This document shows positions 16,371-24,582 of a stretch of 64,000 bases of DNA, piece by piece. Numbering within the stretch: the first letter of the stretch is position 1; each line of letters starts with the position of its first letter. The DNA comes from Flavobacteriales bacterium (lineage in GTDB: Bacteria > Bacteroidota > Bacteroidia > Flavobacteriales_F > PHOS-HE28): positions 1 through 64,000 of the forward strand of contig JACJZG010000012.1 of NCBI GenBank assembly GCA_020635715.1, given 5' to 3'. The notes under the pieces were generated by a model. The model was given only the letters and a program-made list of their open reading frames with translations. It searched no databases and was not told the DNA's origin. Position numbers and translations under genes: made by a program.

Positions 16371-16889
16371 ATGCCGCTTCCCGACGCATCGTCCTTCCTG
16401 CAACGCGTGTTCGATGCCTTGCTGACCGATGGGGTCGATGTCGCTGATCTGGTGTTGGACCATATCTGTTACCGGGTGGCGACACCTGACCGCTACATCG
16501 TATGGAAGGATCTCCTTTCCAAGAACGGTGAACTGCTTGGCGAACACGTGATCGGCGGCCGGCCCATCGCCACCTTCAAGCTGCATGCGCCGATCGATCA
16601 CCAGGACCGGAGGATCGCCGTGGTGGAACTTCCGGCGCCGAATATCGGAAGCCCCTATCCGGAAGGATGGGAGCACGTGGAATTCGCGGTGGACGAGGGT
16701 CCGCGGGTCTTCGCCGCGCGTCATCCATCGCTCCGCTGGGATCTCAGCAGCGCGGACAAGACCATCAACCCCGATGCACGCCTGAGCTACGATGGCTTCA
16801 GCGTGAAGTTCCATGAGCGGTCGTTGGAAGAGGTGATCGCGCAGGAGCGACAAGGTCCTACCCCCCAGCCCCCCCGACACAAGGCCTAA
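16371..16889 (+). CDS. YecM-like VOC superfamily protein
   Basis: A 172-residue protein of the YecM type within the vicinal-oxygen-chelate fold: VLDHICYRVATPDRY, GRPIATFKL, VVELPAPNIGSPYPEGWEHV and EFAVDE follow the family in order. The exact reaction of YecM is not established. ATG-16371 was chosen because it begins the domain and lies 6 nt after the box-like GATCTTCG (16357-16364). The open frame upstream has no support. The stop codon overlaps the -7 box of the next gene. Confidence 0.85.
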   Translation: MPLPDASSFLQRVFDALLTDGVDVADLVLDHICYRVATPDRYIVWKDLLSKNGELLGEHVIGGRPIATFKLHAPIDHQDRRIAVVELPAPNIGSPYPEGWEHVEFAVDEGPRVFAARHPSLRWDLSSADKTINPDARLSYDGFSVKFHERSLEEVIAQERQGPTPQPPRHKA

Positions 16890-16894
16890 GTTTG
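16887..16894 (+). promoter_or_regulatory. -7 promoter box of the glutamate-synthase-like gene
   Basis: TAAGTTTG is a perfect TAnnTTTG match. Its TAA is also the stop codon of the YecM-like gene, so the next gene can have its own promoter despite the tight packing. Confidence 0.5.
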
Positions 16895-16912
16895 GAGCCT
16901 ATCCGCTCCAGC

Positions 16913-18454
16913 ATGCGCACCTTGTTCTACCAGCTCAGCATCGGTCTGCTGCTCCTCGTGGGGCTGATCGGCTACTGGCATCACATCGTCTGGTGGTCCT
17001 ACGTGGTGTTGGTGCCGCTCGTGATCATCGGCCTGCTCAACATCCGGCAGGAGAAGCACACCATCATGCGCAACTTCCCGGTGCTGGGCTATGCGCGCTA
17101 CTTCTTCGAATTCATCAGCCCGGAGATGCAGCAGTACTTCATCGAGGGCACCACGGACGGACGACCCTTCAGCCGGCAGCAACGATCCCTCGTGTACCGC
17201 CGTGCCAAGAACGTGAACGATACCGTGCCCTTCGGTACGCAGCTCGACCTGTACCACGGCGATTACGAAGGACTGCGCCATTCCATCTTCCCCGCTCCGC
17301 TCCTGCATGAACCACCGCGCGTACGCTTCGGTGGTCCGAAGTGTACGAAGCCATATGCTGCCTCCTTGCTCAACATCTCCGCCATGAGCTTCGGCTCCTT
17401 GAGTGAGAACGCCGTGAAGGCCTTGAACGGCGGCGCGAAGAAGGGGGGCTTCTACCACAACACCGGCGAGGGCGGCCTCAGCCCCCATCACCTGGCCCCC
17501 GGTGGGGATATCGTGTGGCAGATCGGCACGGGATACTTCGGTTGCCGCGATGCGAACGGCCATTTCGACCCGGACCTCTTCCGCCAGAAGGCGGCGCATG
17601 ACCAAGTGCGCATGATCGAGGTGAAGTTGAGCCAGGGGGCCAAACCAGGACACGGCGGTGTGCTGCCCGCTGTCAAGAACACGCCGGAGATCGCCGCGAT
17701 CAGACATATCCGACCGGGCACCACCGTGCTATCGCCTCCCGGCCATAGCGCCTTCAACGATCCGGAGGGGCTGCTGCGCTTCGTGGATCATCTGCGCGAA
17801 CTGGCCGGTGGCAAGCCTGTGGGCTTCAAGCTCTGCATCGGCAAGGCCGAGGAGTTCACCGCGATCTGTGAAGCCATGAAGCGCACCGGGCTCATGCCCG
17901 ACTTCATCACCGTGGACGGCGCGGAAGGCGGCACCGGTGCTGCTCCGCTGGAATTCACGGACAGTGTGGGCATGCCCATCATCCCGGCTCTGATGTTCGT
18001 GAGCGGCACGCTGAAGTTCTACGGACTGAAGGAGCACATCCGTGTGATCGCGAGCGGCAAGGTGGTCTCCGGTGCGGACATCCTGAAGTTCCTGGCGCTG
18101 GGCGCCGATACATGCAACAGCGCGCGCGGCTTCATGTTCTCGTTGGGCTGCATCCAGGCGTTGCGGTGCAACACGAACAACTGTCCCTCTGGTGTAGCTA
18201 CGCAGGACATGGCGCTGCAGAAGGGGCTGGTGATCACGGACAAGGTGGAGCGCGTGTACCACTTCCACAAGAATACCCTGCATGCGGCCATCGAACTGCT
18301 CGCCGCTTGCGGCAAGGCCGACTTCACCGAGGTGGGCATGGACATGTTCTCGCGCGGCGATGAGTTCGTGCGCATGGCCGACCACTACTTCCCGGACCAC
18401 CTGGTGGGTGTGATCGACCGGGAGATCGCACAGGCCGGAGGACCGGTGGCATGA
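16913..18454 (+). CDS. Membrane-anchored FMN-binding glutamate synthase-like protein
   Basis: A 513-residue protein with two N-terminal membrane helices (residues 5-40), then the central/FMN domain of the glutamate synthase large subunit: SAMSFGSLSENAVKALN, GEGGLSPHH, KPGHGGVLP, SPPGHSAF and VDGAEGGTGAAP. The iron-sulfur site is represented by LGCIQALRCNTNNCPSG. The glutaminase domain is absent, as in the stand-alone 'glutamate synthase-related' family, so the true substrate is uncertain. ATG-16913 is preferred because the in-frame TTG at 16892 lies within the promoter box. The gene ends tail to tail with the FAD oxidoreductase, their stops sharing TGATCA. Confidence 0.93.
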   Translation: MRTLFYQLSIGLLLLVGLIGYWHHIVWWSYVVLVPLVIIGLLNIRQEKHTIMRNFPVLGYARYFFEFISPEMQQYFIEGTTDGRPFSRQQRSLVYRRAKNVNDTVPFGTQLDLYHGDYEGLRHSIFPAPLLHEPPRVRFGGPKCTKPYAASLLNISAMSFGSLSENAVKALNGGAKKGGFYHNTGEGGLSPHHLAPGGDIVWQIGTGYFGCRDANGHFDPDLFRQKAAHDQVRMIEVKLSQGAKPGHGGVLPAVKNTPEIAAIRHIRPGTTVLSPPGHSAFNDPEGLLRFVDHLRELAGGKPVGFKLCIGKAEEFTAICEAMKRTGLMPDFITVDGAEGGTGAAPLEFTDSVGMPIIPALMFVSGTLKFYGLKEHIRVIASGKVVSGADILKFLALGADTCNSARGFMFSLGCIQALRCNTNNCPSGVATQDMALQKGLVITDKVERVYHFHKNTLHAAIELLAACGKADFTEVGMDMFSRGDEFVRMADHYFPDHLVGVIDREIAQAGGPVA

Positions 18455-19492
18455 TCAATGATCGAAGCGGTCCGGCGCCACCTCGGCGTCGATCGCAGTG
18501 CCATCGAAGAGATGGTCGCACAAGTGCTGCGCACACCACGGTGCCAGCACCACGCCGCGCGACCCGAGGCCGTTGAAGACCGCTTCATGCGGACCTGTCC
18601 GTCCGAGGATGGGACGGCGGTCCTTGGAGGCCGGCCGCACCCCGCACCAATGATCGAGCACTTCCACTTCGCGTTCAACCAGGCGCTGCAAACGATCCAA
18701 GAGCAGATGCCGCCCTCCTTCCGTGGGGCCGCTCCACACATCGTCCCAGGCGAAGGTGGCACCCACGCGGTAGATGTCGTCGCCCGTGGGCAGCACGAAG
18801 ACGCCGCGGTGCACGGCCTTGGTGAGGTGCAGGCCCGGTATACGCACCGTGAGGCCCTCGCCCTTCACCTGCACCAACCCGTTCAGCTTGTCGAAGGGGC
18901 CACCGCAGTGTACAACGAGCGGCGCCGTGTGCATGCCGATCCGCACACCATCCACCGTATGCTTGATCCCCGAAGGATCCACGCGTTGTTCGATCAGGTC
19001 ACCGTGCGCCAATAGGCCTGCTCGGTGGGCTGCGAGCATCAGCCGCACATCCACCCACGCGCAGCGATCGATGATGCCACGACCGTAAGGCTGTGCCAGC
19101 GCGTCCAAGGACTGGTCGCTCGTAGTATCCATCCGGATGAAACGACCGGTCTCCGGATCAGAGATGCGCAGCTGCCAGATCCCCGCCTCCTGCGCCGTTG
19201 GGAAGATGGCCACGAGAGGCAGTGGATGCCAGAAGGGCGTATCGTAGCGCAGGCCGAGATCGCGGTAGAAGGCCCCTGCGATGGCGAGCATCTCCGAAGC
19301 GCGCCAGGTGAGCACGGTGCGGCGCAAGGCCACCGGATTCACGAGGCCTGCGGCCACTTCGGAGGCGCGTCCCGCGAGGGGCGCATCGAACACCAACACC
19401 CGCTTGCCACGCTGCTGCATGGTGGCGGAAAGCACCGTTCCGGCCAGGCCCTGACCGATGATGATGACGTCGTGGGTGAATCCTGTGGACAC
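18455..19492 (-). CDS. FAD-dependent oxidoreductase (DAO family)
   Basis: A 345-residue flavoprotein. The Rossmann dinucleotide motif IIIGQGLAGTVLSATM lies near the N-terminus, followed by the DAO-type body with SEVAAGLVNPVALRR, a middle substrate domain, and the C-terminal HWCGVRPASKDRRPILG and NGLGSRGVVLAPWCA, the second FAD contact. This resembles glycine/D-amino-acid oxidases and the MnmC C-terminal domain, but the substrate cannot be assigned. The start is probably GTG-19492 (MSTGFTH); the open frame upstream is low-complexity and unlikely to be translated. It converges on the glutamate-synthase-like gene with no intergenic space. Confidence 0.88.
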   Translation of the reverse strand: MSTGFTHDVIIIGQGLAGTVLSATMQQRGKRVLVFDAPLAGRASEVAAGLVNPVALRRTVLTWRASEMLAIAGAFYRDLGLRYDTPFWHPLPLVAIFPTAQEAGIWQLRISDPETGRFIRMDTTSDQSLDALAQPYGRGIIDRCAWVDVRLMLAAHRAGLLAHGDLIEQRVDPSGIKHTVDGVRIGMHTAPLVVHCGGPFDKLNGLVQVKGEGLTVRIPGLHLTKAVHRGVFVLPTGDDIYRVGATFAWDDVWSGPTEGGRHLLLDRLQRLVEREVEVLDHWCGVRPASKDRRPILGRTGPHEAVFNGLGSRGVVLAPWCAQHLCDHLFDGTAIDAEVAPDRFDH

Positions 19493-19601
19493 GAGGTCCA
19501 AAGTTCGTTCGATCCGGAGGAGGTGACCCTTGGAAAAGGGGGCAGGCGCAGGGACAGGGACAGGAGCAAGTACTGGACCTTGTTCCTGGTCCTTCTTTGA
19601 T

Positions 19602-19961
19602 CTAAGCGGCCAATAGGCGGCGCATGCGATGGAGCAGCTCCTCCTGGTCGTACGGCTTCTGCACGAGCTCGTTGGCACCCGTGCTGCGCACCGTGGAGTG
19701 GAGATGTGGCAGATCATACGCCGTGAGCACCATCACCGGGGTGTCGATACCCGTGGCGCGCAATTCCTCCACCAGGGCCAGTCCGTCGATGTGTGGCAGG
19801 CCAAGGTCGATGAGGATGAGGTCGGGCGCCTGTTCCGCGACCAAGGCAAGGAGGCCGCGGCCATCGCGCAGGGCGCTCACCCGCCAGCCGGCATTGAGCA
19901 GACGCTTCTCCAGCAACTTGCGGACGAGCGCATCATCTTCCACGAGCACGACATGCGGCAT
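19602..19961 (-). CDS. Single-domain response regulator (CheY-like)
   Basis: A 119-residue receiver domain with no output domain. The acidic pair is at E8-D9-D10 (LVEDDALV), the phospho-acceptor is D52 (LILIDLGLP), Thr is in MVLTAYD and the conserved Lys is in LVQKPYD. It would be phosphorylated by a histidine kinase and act by protein contact. No kinase is adjacent. It lies 39 bp downstream of gtrA on the same strand and could be the tail of the dxr-rseP-gtrA unit. Confidence 0.92.
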   Translation of the reverse strand: MPHVVLVEDDALVRKLLEKRLLNAGWRVSALRDGRGLLALVAEQAPDLILIDLGLPHIDGLALVEELRATGIDTPVMVLTAYDLPHLHSTVRSTGANELVQKPYDQEELLHRMRRLLAA

Positions 19962-20000
19962 GCGCGTAATACGAGGGAAGGGCCGGGATGGTTCCGCCGA

Positions 20001-20474
20001 TCACAGGCCTTCCACCTCGCCGGGCTTGAAGATCCAGAACTTCTGCCCCAGGAAGTTGAAGGCCGAGCAGGTGCCGGTGGCCACCACGAAGGCGATGAGG
20101 TACTTGAGCGGCCAGCCCGCGAAGAGCGGTTCGTTGAGCAGGAGGTAGAGCATGCCGGAGTTGATGCCTACGTTCAATAACAACGAAATGCCGTAGACGA
20201 GCAGGAACCGCATCAGACGTCCGGTATCGCGGTCCTTCCGCCGCCATGTCCAGCGCTTGTTGAACCAGTAGGTGACCGAGAGGCCGCAGAGGAAGGAGAG
20301 GCACTTGCTCACCGCCTCGTTGTCCATCGGCCCACGGAAGGCATCGTCGGGGATGAGGTTGAGGAAGGTGTAGTAGCAGGCCAGGTCGGTGAGCACCGCA
20401 AGACCACCGATCAACACGAACTTGGTGAGCTGCTTCTTGTTCTCGGAGAGGGCTTTGGCGCGTGCTACGACCAT
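20001..20474 (-). CDS. GtrA family membrane protein
   Basis: A 157-residue protein with four hydrophobic helices and the GtrA-like pattern: FVLIGGLAVLTDLACYY (TM1), VSKCLSFLCGLSVTYWFNKR WTW around TM2, LLLNVGINSGMLYLL (TM3) and a last helix ending in FNFLGQKFWIF. GtrA proteins help move or present polyprenyl-linked sugars for glycosylation of surface polymers. The gene begins 21 bp after the rseP stop. Confidence 0.92.
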   Translation of the reverse strand: MVVARAKALSENKKQLTKFVLIGGLAVLTDLACYYTFLNLIPDDAFRGPMDNEAVSKCLSFLCGLSVTYWFNKRWTWRRKDRDTGRLMRFLLVYGISLLLNVGINSGMLYLLLNEPLFAGWPLKYLIAFVVATGTCSAFNFLGQKFWIFKPGEVEGL

Positions 20475-20495
20475 GACGGCGGTGTTAGTGGACGG

Positions 20496-21812
20496 TCAAA
20501 GCGCCCCACTTATTCCTTTGAAGATATCGTTGCCGTTGGCCAACAAGAGCAGGCCGAGCACCAGGATCATCCCGATGAGCTGCGCCACCTCCATCACCTT
20601 CTCGGGCGCGGGTTTGCCGGCCACCATCTCGTAGAGCAGGAACATCACGTGACCGCCGTCAAGCGCCGGGATGGGCAGGATGTTCATGAAGGCCAGCACG
20701 ATGCTCAGGAAGGCCGTCACGTTCCAGAAAGTCTGCCAATCACCCCAATCACCGAACAGCTGCAGGATGCGCCAGAAGCCGCCCACCTGCTTCGCCCCTT
20801 CCTTGGTGCCCAACAGCTTCATGCTGCGCGCCTGACCCGTCAGCACCGAGATGCCATGCTCGATGCCGGCCGGGAACGATGCGAAGAAGCCGAAGGTCTC
20901 CTTCTTCGTCTCCAGGGGTCGTGCGCCCGCACCGATCAATCCATCCGCGCTCACCTGCACCGGGATCAGCATGTAGCCCCCGGCACGCTCCACGCCGAGC
21001 ACGATCTCCTCCCCCTTGTGCTCCTTCACCTCCTTCTGGAAGTCGCCGAAGAAGGGCGTGGGCACCTCGCCGATCGCCACGATCCTGTCGGATAGCCGAA
21101 GGCTGCTCTGCGCGGCACCGCCATCGGGTAGTATCGTGTCCACGACGAACGGCCGGCGCGGCAGGAAGAGCGGCGTGCGTTCGCTGCGCAGAATGCTCTG
21201 GTCCACACTGTCGGGCAGGGTGATGGACATCTCGCGGCCATCACGACGTACACGCACCTCGCGGCAATCACCCAACAGGATGGCCCGCATCAGCCCTTCC
21301 ATGGTGCCGCTATCGGTGCCGGTGCCGCCAAGGATCACGTCGCCCTCTTCGAAGCCGTAGGCCTGCATCTGGTCGCTGGGGTGCACGCCGTATTCCATGC
21401 TGCTCAGCGGCAGGGTCTCGCGGCCCCAAACGAACATGACCATGCTGTAGATCACCAGGCCGAGCAACAGGTTCACCACCACGCCTCCGATCATCACGAT
21501 GAGGCGCTGCCAGGCCGGCTTGCTGCGGAACTCCCACGGCTGCGGCGGCTTGGCCATCTGATCGCGGTCCATGCTCTCGTCGATCATGCCGCTCAACTTC
21601 ACGTAACCGCCCAGGGGCAGCCAGCCAACGCCGTACTCGGTGTCGCCGACCTTTTTCTTCCAAAGGGAGAACCACGGGTCGAAGAACAGATAGAACTTCT
21701 CCACGCGCACCTTGAACCAGCGCGCCGGGAAGAAGTGCCCCATCTCGTGCAGCACGATGAGCAGCGAGAGACAGAGGATGAACTGTGGTACTTGTGTCAG
21801 GAGGATATCCAT
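20496..21812 (-). CDS. rseP: RIP metalloprotease RseP (site-2 protease)
   Basis: A 438-residue inner-membrane zinc protease. The active-site HEMGH is at residues 22-26 in TM1, and the third zinc ligand is in the C-terminal LDGGH helix (NILPIPALDGGHVMFLLYE). Two PDZ-like segments lie between (YGFEEGDVILG and LRLSDRIVAIGEVPTP). RseP performs the second cleavage in regulated intramembrane proteolysis of anti-sigma factors and clears signal-peptide remnants. ATG-21812 is used because the TM1 sequence begins there; the longer open frame overlaps dxr. The dxr-rseP order is common in Bacteroidota and other bacteria. The intergenic gap is 13 bp. Confidence 0.96.
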   Translation of the reverse strand: MDILLTQVPQFILCLSLLIVLHEMGHFFPARWFKVRVEKFYLFFDPWFSLWKKKVGDTEYGVGWLPLGGYVKLSGMIDESMDRDQMAKPPQPWEFRSKPAWQRLIVMIGGVVVNLLLGLVIYSMVMFVWGRETLPLSSMEYGVHPSDQMQAYGFEEGDVILGGTGTDSGTMEGLMRAILLGDCREVRVRRDGREMSITLPDSVDQSILRSERTPLFLPRRPFVVDTILPDGGAAQSSLRLSDRIVAIGEVPTPFFGDFQKEVKEHKGEEIVLGVERAGGYMLIPVQVSADGLIGAGARPLETKKETFGFFASFPAGIEHGISVLTGQARSMKLLGTKEGAKQVGGFWRILQLFGDWGDWQTFWNVTAFLSIVLAFMNILPIPALDGGHVMFLLYEMVAGKPAPEKVMEVAQLIGMILVLGLLLLANGNDIFKGISGAL

Positions 21813-21825
21813 CCGTTGATGATCC

Positions 21826-22989
21826 TTATTTCTCGATGATGGTGGTGGTCGCTTCGCGGGCCAGCTTGCGTGCTTCGGCATCGCTGGCTTCGAGCGCCGC
21901 AAGGTCCGGATCCCTGTTGAAAGGCACGGCATCCAGCACCCTGGCGATCAGGTCGGTCATGCCCAGGAAGCCGATCCGCTCCTGCAGGAAGAGCTCCACG
22001 GCCACCTCGTTCGCCGCATTGAGCACGCAGGGTGCATTGCCACCGCGTCGCATGGCCTCCAGCGCAAGGGCCAGGTTGCCGAAGGTGTCCAGGTCGGGTT
22101 GCTCGAAGGTGAAGGCCGGGTATCCGGTGAAGTCGAAACGTGGCCATGTGGTCGACAAACGATCCGGGTAGGCCATGGCGTATTGGATCGGCAACTTCAT
22201 GTCCGGCAGGCCCATCTGGGCCTTCATGCTGCCATCGCGGAACTGTACGATGCTGTGGATGATGCTCTGCGGATGCACGATGATCTCGATCTGCTCCGCC
22301 TTCAGGTCGAAGAGCCACTTCGCCTCGATCGCCTCCAAGCCCTTGTTCATGAGGCTGGCGCTGTCGATGGTGATCTTGGCGCCCATGTCCCAGTTCGGGT
22401 GCTTCAGCGCCTGGGCCTTCGTCACCTGCGCCAGGTCCGCACGGGTCTTCCCACGGAACGGACCACCGCTGGCGGTGAGCACGATCTTCTCGATCGGGTT
22501 GTGCCATTCACCGGCCAGGCACTGGAAGATCGCGCTGTGCTCGCTGTCCACCGGATAGATGTTCACGCCCTTGGCACGTGCCGCCTTCGTCACCAGCTCG
22601 CCGGCCACCACCAACGTTTCCTTGTTGGCCAGGGCGATGTGCTTGCCCGCATCGATAGCGGCCAGTGTGGGTCGCAGGCCCGCATAGCCGACGAGTGCGG
22701 TGAGCACCAGGTCGATGCCCTCCATGCGCACACATTGCTCCAACGCCTCCTTGCCCGCGTAGGCCTTGATGCCGGCCGGGAAGAGCGCATCCTTCACCGC
22801 GTCGAGCTTCGCGACGTCGCTGATCACCACGGCGTTCGGCTTGAACTCGAGCGCCTGCCGGATCAACAGGTCCACATTGCTGCCACAACTGAGAAGCTCC
22901 ACCTGGAAGTGCTCCGGCTGTTCACGCACGACCTCCAGCGCCTGTGTGCCGATGGAGCCGGTGGAGCCGAGGATGGCGATCTTCTTCAT
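21826..22989 (-). CDS. dxr: 1-deoxy-D-xylulose 5-phosphate reductoisomerase
   Basis: A 387-residue enzyme of the MEP isoprenoid pathway that makes 2-C-methyl-erythritol 4-phosphate using NADPH. The nucleotide motif ILGSTGSIGTQALEV starts at residue 5; ALANKETLVVAGELV, PVDSEHSAIFQCL (metal and substrate site), ASGGPFRG and ALKHPNWDMGAKITIDSAS are in order, and the C-terminal domain is complete. The ATG at 22989 gives the canonical MKKIAILG start. A GATCTTTG -7-like box lies on the minus strand at 23048-23055, giving a leader of about 50 nt. Confidence 0.97.
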   Translation of the reverse strand: MKKIAILGSTGSIGTQALEVVREQPEHFQVELLSCGSNVDLLIRQALEFKPNAVVISDVAKLDAVKDALFPAGIKAYAGKEALEQCVRMEGIDLVLTALVGYAGLRPTLAAIDAGKHIALANKETLVVAGELVTKAARAKGVNIYPVDSEHSAIFQCLAGEWHNPIEKIVLTASGGPFRGKTRADLAQVTKAQALKHPNWDMGAKITIDSASLMNKGLEAIEAKWLFDLKAEQIEIIVHPQSIIHSIVQFRDGSMKAQMGLPDMKLPIQYAMAYPDRLSTTWPRFDFTGYPAFTFEQPDLDTFGNLALALEAMRRGGNAPCVLNAANEVAVELFLQERIGFLGMTDLIARVLDAVPFNRDPDLAALEASDAEARKLAREATTTIIEK

Positions 22990-23047
22990 GTGCTCAGGTG
23001 ACCCGGTGCTCATGTGGGCATGAACGCCAGGTCCCGTTGGAAGGGTG

Positions 23048-23055
23048 CAAAGATC
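23048..23055 (-). promoter_or_regulatory. Candidate -7 box of the dxr-rseP operon
   Basis: On the minus strand, GATCTTTG (one change from TAnnTTTG) lies in the gap between the exported hypothetical gene and dxr. Confidence 0.4.
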
Positions 23056-23067
23056 GCGCATCGCGCC

Positions 23068-23577
23068 TCAGTCGGCCATCTCAGCCTTGAAGTGCCGTTC
23101 GATGCGCGTTTCCGGGTCGCTCTTCTCCCACAGGCCATACACGAGTTCAATTCGCTCGATCGGCTCCTCTGAGATGTTGCGCATGCGGAAGAAAAGCAGC
23201 AGTGAACGTTCAAGGATCTCCGGCGTCACGAGTTCCTTGATCCGTACATACAGGTGCGGGGCCTTGGTGGCGATGTCCTTGTCGAAGATCTCCAGTTGCA
23301 CCCGGTGGAGCGGGTCGTTCTGGATGTCGATGCGTTGCAATGCGGTATCCCCATTGACCGCATAGCTGATCCCCATGCTGAGTATCGGCGGGAAGTACGC
23401 TGTATCATCATCAAGCGGTGTCACCAGGAACATGGCCCCGATCGCCAACGGATTCCGCTTGTCGAGGTGCGCCACTTTGATCAGGTCCAGATGGAAGGTT
23501 GACAGACTGTCCTGTCCACGAACGCTGATTGACGCCACCATCAACGTGACGATCGGGAGCAGTTTTGCGGTTCTCAT
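23068..23577 (-). CDS. Exported hypothetical protein
   Basis: A 169-residue protein with signal peptide MRTAKLLPIVTLMVASISVRGQ. I recognise no family. The mature part alternates strand-like segments (LYVRIKELVTPEIL, ERIELVYGLWEKS) and is acidic. No lipobox Cys or T9SS tail is evident, so it is likely periplasmic. ATG-23577 directly precedes the signal. It sits between dxr and tsaC on the same strand, its start lying about 27 bp before the tsaC stop. Confidence 0.7.
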   Translation of the reverse strand: MRTAKLLPIVTLMVASISVRGQDSLSTFHLDLIKVAHLDKRNPLAIGAMFLVTPLDDDTAYFPPILSMGISYAVNGDTALQRIDIQNDPLHRVQLEIFDKDIATKAPHLYVRIKELVTPEILERSLLLFFRMRNISEEPIERIELVYGLWEKSDPETRIERHFKAEMAD

Positions 23578-23603
23578 GATCGGCTGTCTGTTCTTGACAT
23601 GAT

Positions 23604-24554
23604 TCACCGCTTCGCCGCCGCCCGACGCAACCGATCATTGATCGCTCGGCCCAACCCTTCCTCCGGAAGGCGTTCAGCCAGGATCACGCTGGCACCGGAG
23701 GCTTCCAAAGCGCGCAATGCACCGAAGAAGTTGCGCGCCGCCTCAGCCAGGTCACCGGATGGTGAGAGCACCGCCGTGCGCCACGCGTCGTAGTCCTGGC
23801 GGAAGGAGATGACCGCGACCCTTTCCTTCGCGTGCTCGGCGAGCAGTTGCTCCACATCGCCCAACAACACCGGTATGCGCGGGGCATAATGACTTTCGAG
23901 CTGGCCGGGTGCCACAGGGAGGATGCGCGGCTGGGCCACCGCCACCGCACCGATCACAGCCTCCAGTTCTTCAACCGGCACACCACCGGGGCGATGGAGC
24001 TTCCAACCATCCCCTTCCCAGCCGATGATCGTGCTCTCCACACCCACCATACAGGGTCCACCATCGAGTATGTATGGGATGGCCTCGCCCAGCTGGTCGG
24101 CCACATGTTGCGCGTTGGTGGGACTCACATAGCCGAAGGGGTTCGCGCTCGGGGCAGCGAGCGGGAAGTCGAGCTGCGACAGCAGTTCCAGCGCCAGCGG
24201 ATGGGCGGGCATGCGAACGCCCACGGTGTCGAGGCCACTCGTCACGATGTCAGGGATCTCCGGCCGCTTGGGCAACACGAGCGTGAGCGGGCCGGGCCAG
24301 AAGGTCTTCATCAGTCGCTCGGCGCCTTCGGGCAGTTCCTTCACTACGTGATCCAATTGCTCCGGCCTGCCGATATGCACGATCAGCGGATCGAAGCTGG
24401 GGCGCGCTTTCGCGGTGAAGACCTTGAGCACCGCCGCAGAGTCAAAGGCGTTGGCGGCGAGCCCGTACACCGTTTCCGTGGGAATGGCCACGACCTCCCC
24501 TTTGCGCAGAAGGTCGGCAGCGGATCGCAGGTCGGTGCCGATGCGGGCGGACAT
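23604..24554 (-). CDS. tsaC: L-threonylcarbamoyladenylate synthase (Sua5/TsaC type)
   Basis: A 316-residue protein that makes threonylcarbamoyl-AMP from threonine, bicarbonate and ATP for the t6A37 modification of tRNAs. The N-terminal YrdC/TsaC domain contains AIPTETVYGLAANA, KARPSFDPLIVHI, FWPGPLTLVL, GVRMPAHPLALELL, PLAAPSANPFGYVSPT and a GVESTIIGW nucleotide segment. A C-terminal Sua5 domain (HYAPRIPVLL..) is present, so this is the long Sua5-type form. ATG-24554 is 4 nt after the box GACCTTTG (24559-24566). It is divergent from the glycosyltransferase, with 28 bp between the two start codons. Confidence 0.95.
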   Translation of the reverse strand: MSARIGTDLRSAADLLRKGEVVAIPTETVYGLAANAFDSAAVLKVFTAKARPSFDPLIVHIGRPEQLDHVVKELPEGAERLMKTFWPGPLTLVLPKRPEIPDIVTSGLDTVGVRMPAHPLALELLSQLDFPLAAPSANPFGYVSPTNAQHVADQLGEAIPYILDGGPCMVGVESTIIGWEGDGWKLHRPGGVPVEELEAVIGAVAVAQPRILPVAPGQLESHYAPRIPVLLGDVEQLLAEHAKERVAVISFRQDYDAWRTAVLSPSGDLAEAARNFFGALRALEASGASVILAERLPEEGLGRAINDRLRRAAAKR

Positions 24555-24558
24555 GGCG

Positions 24559-24566
24559 CAAAGGTC
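24559..24566 (-). promoter_or_regulatory. Candidate -7 box of tsaC
   Basis: On the minus strand, GACCTTTG then CGCC then ATG. It has one change from TAnnTTTG and predicts a leaderless tsaC mRNA. It falls inside the 28-bp divergent gap. Confidence 0.45.
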
Positions 24567-24582
24567 CGCATCTTGGCGATCC

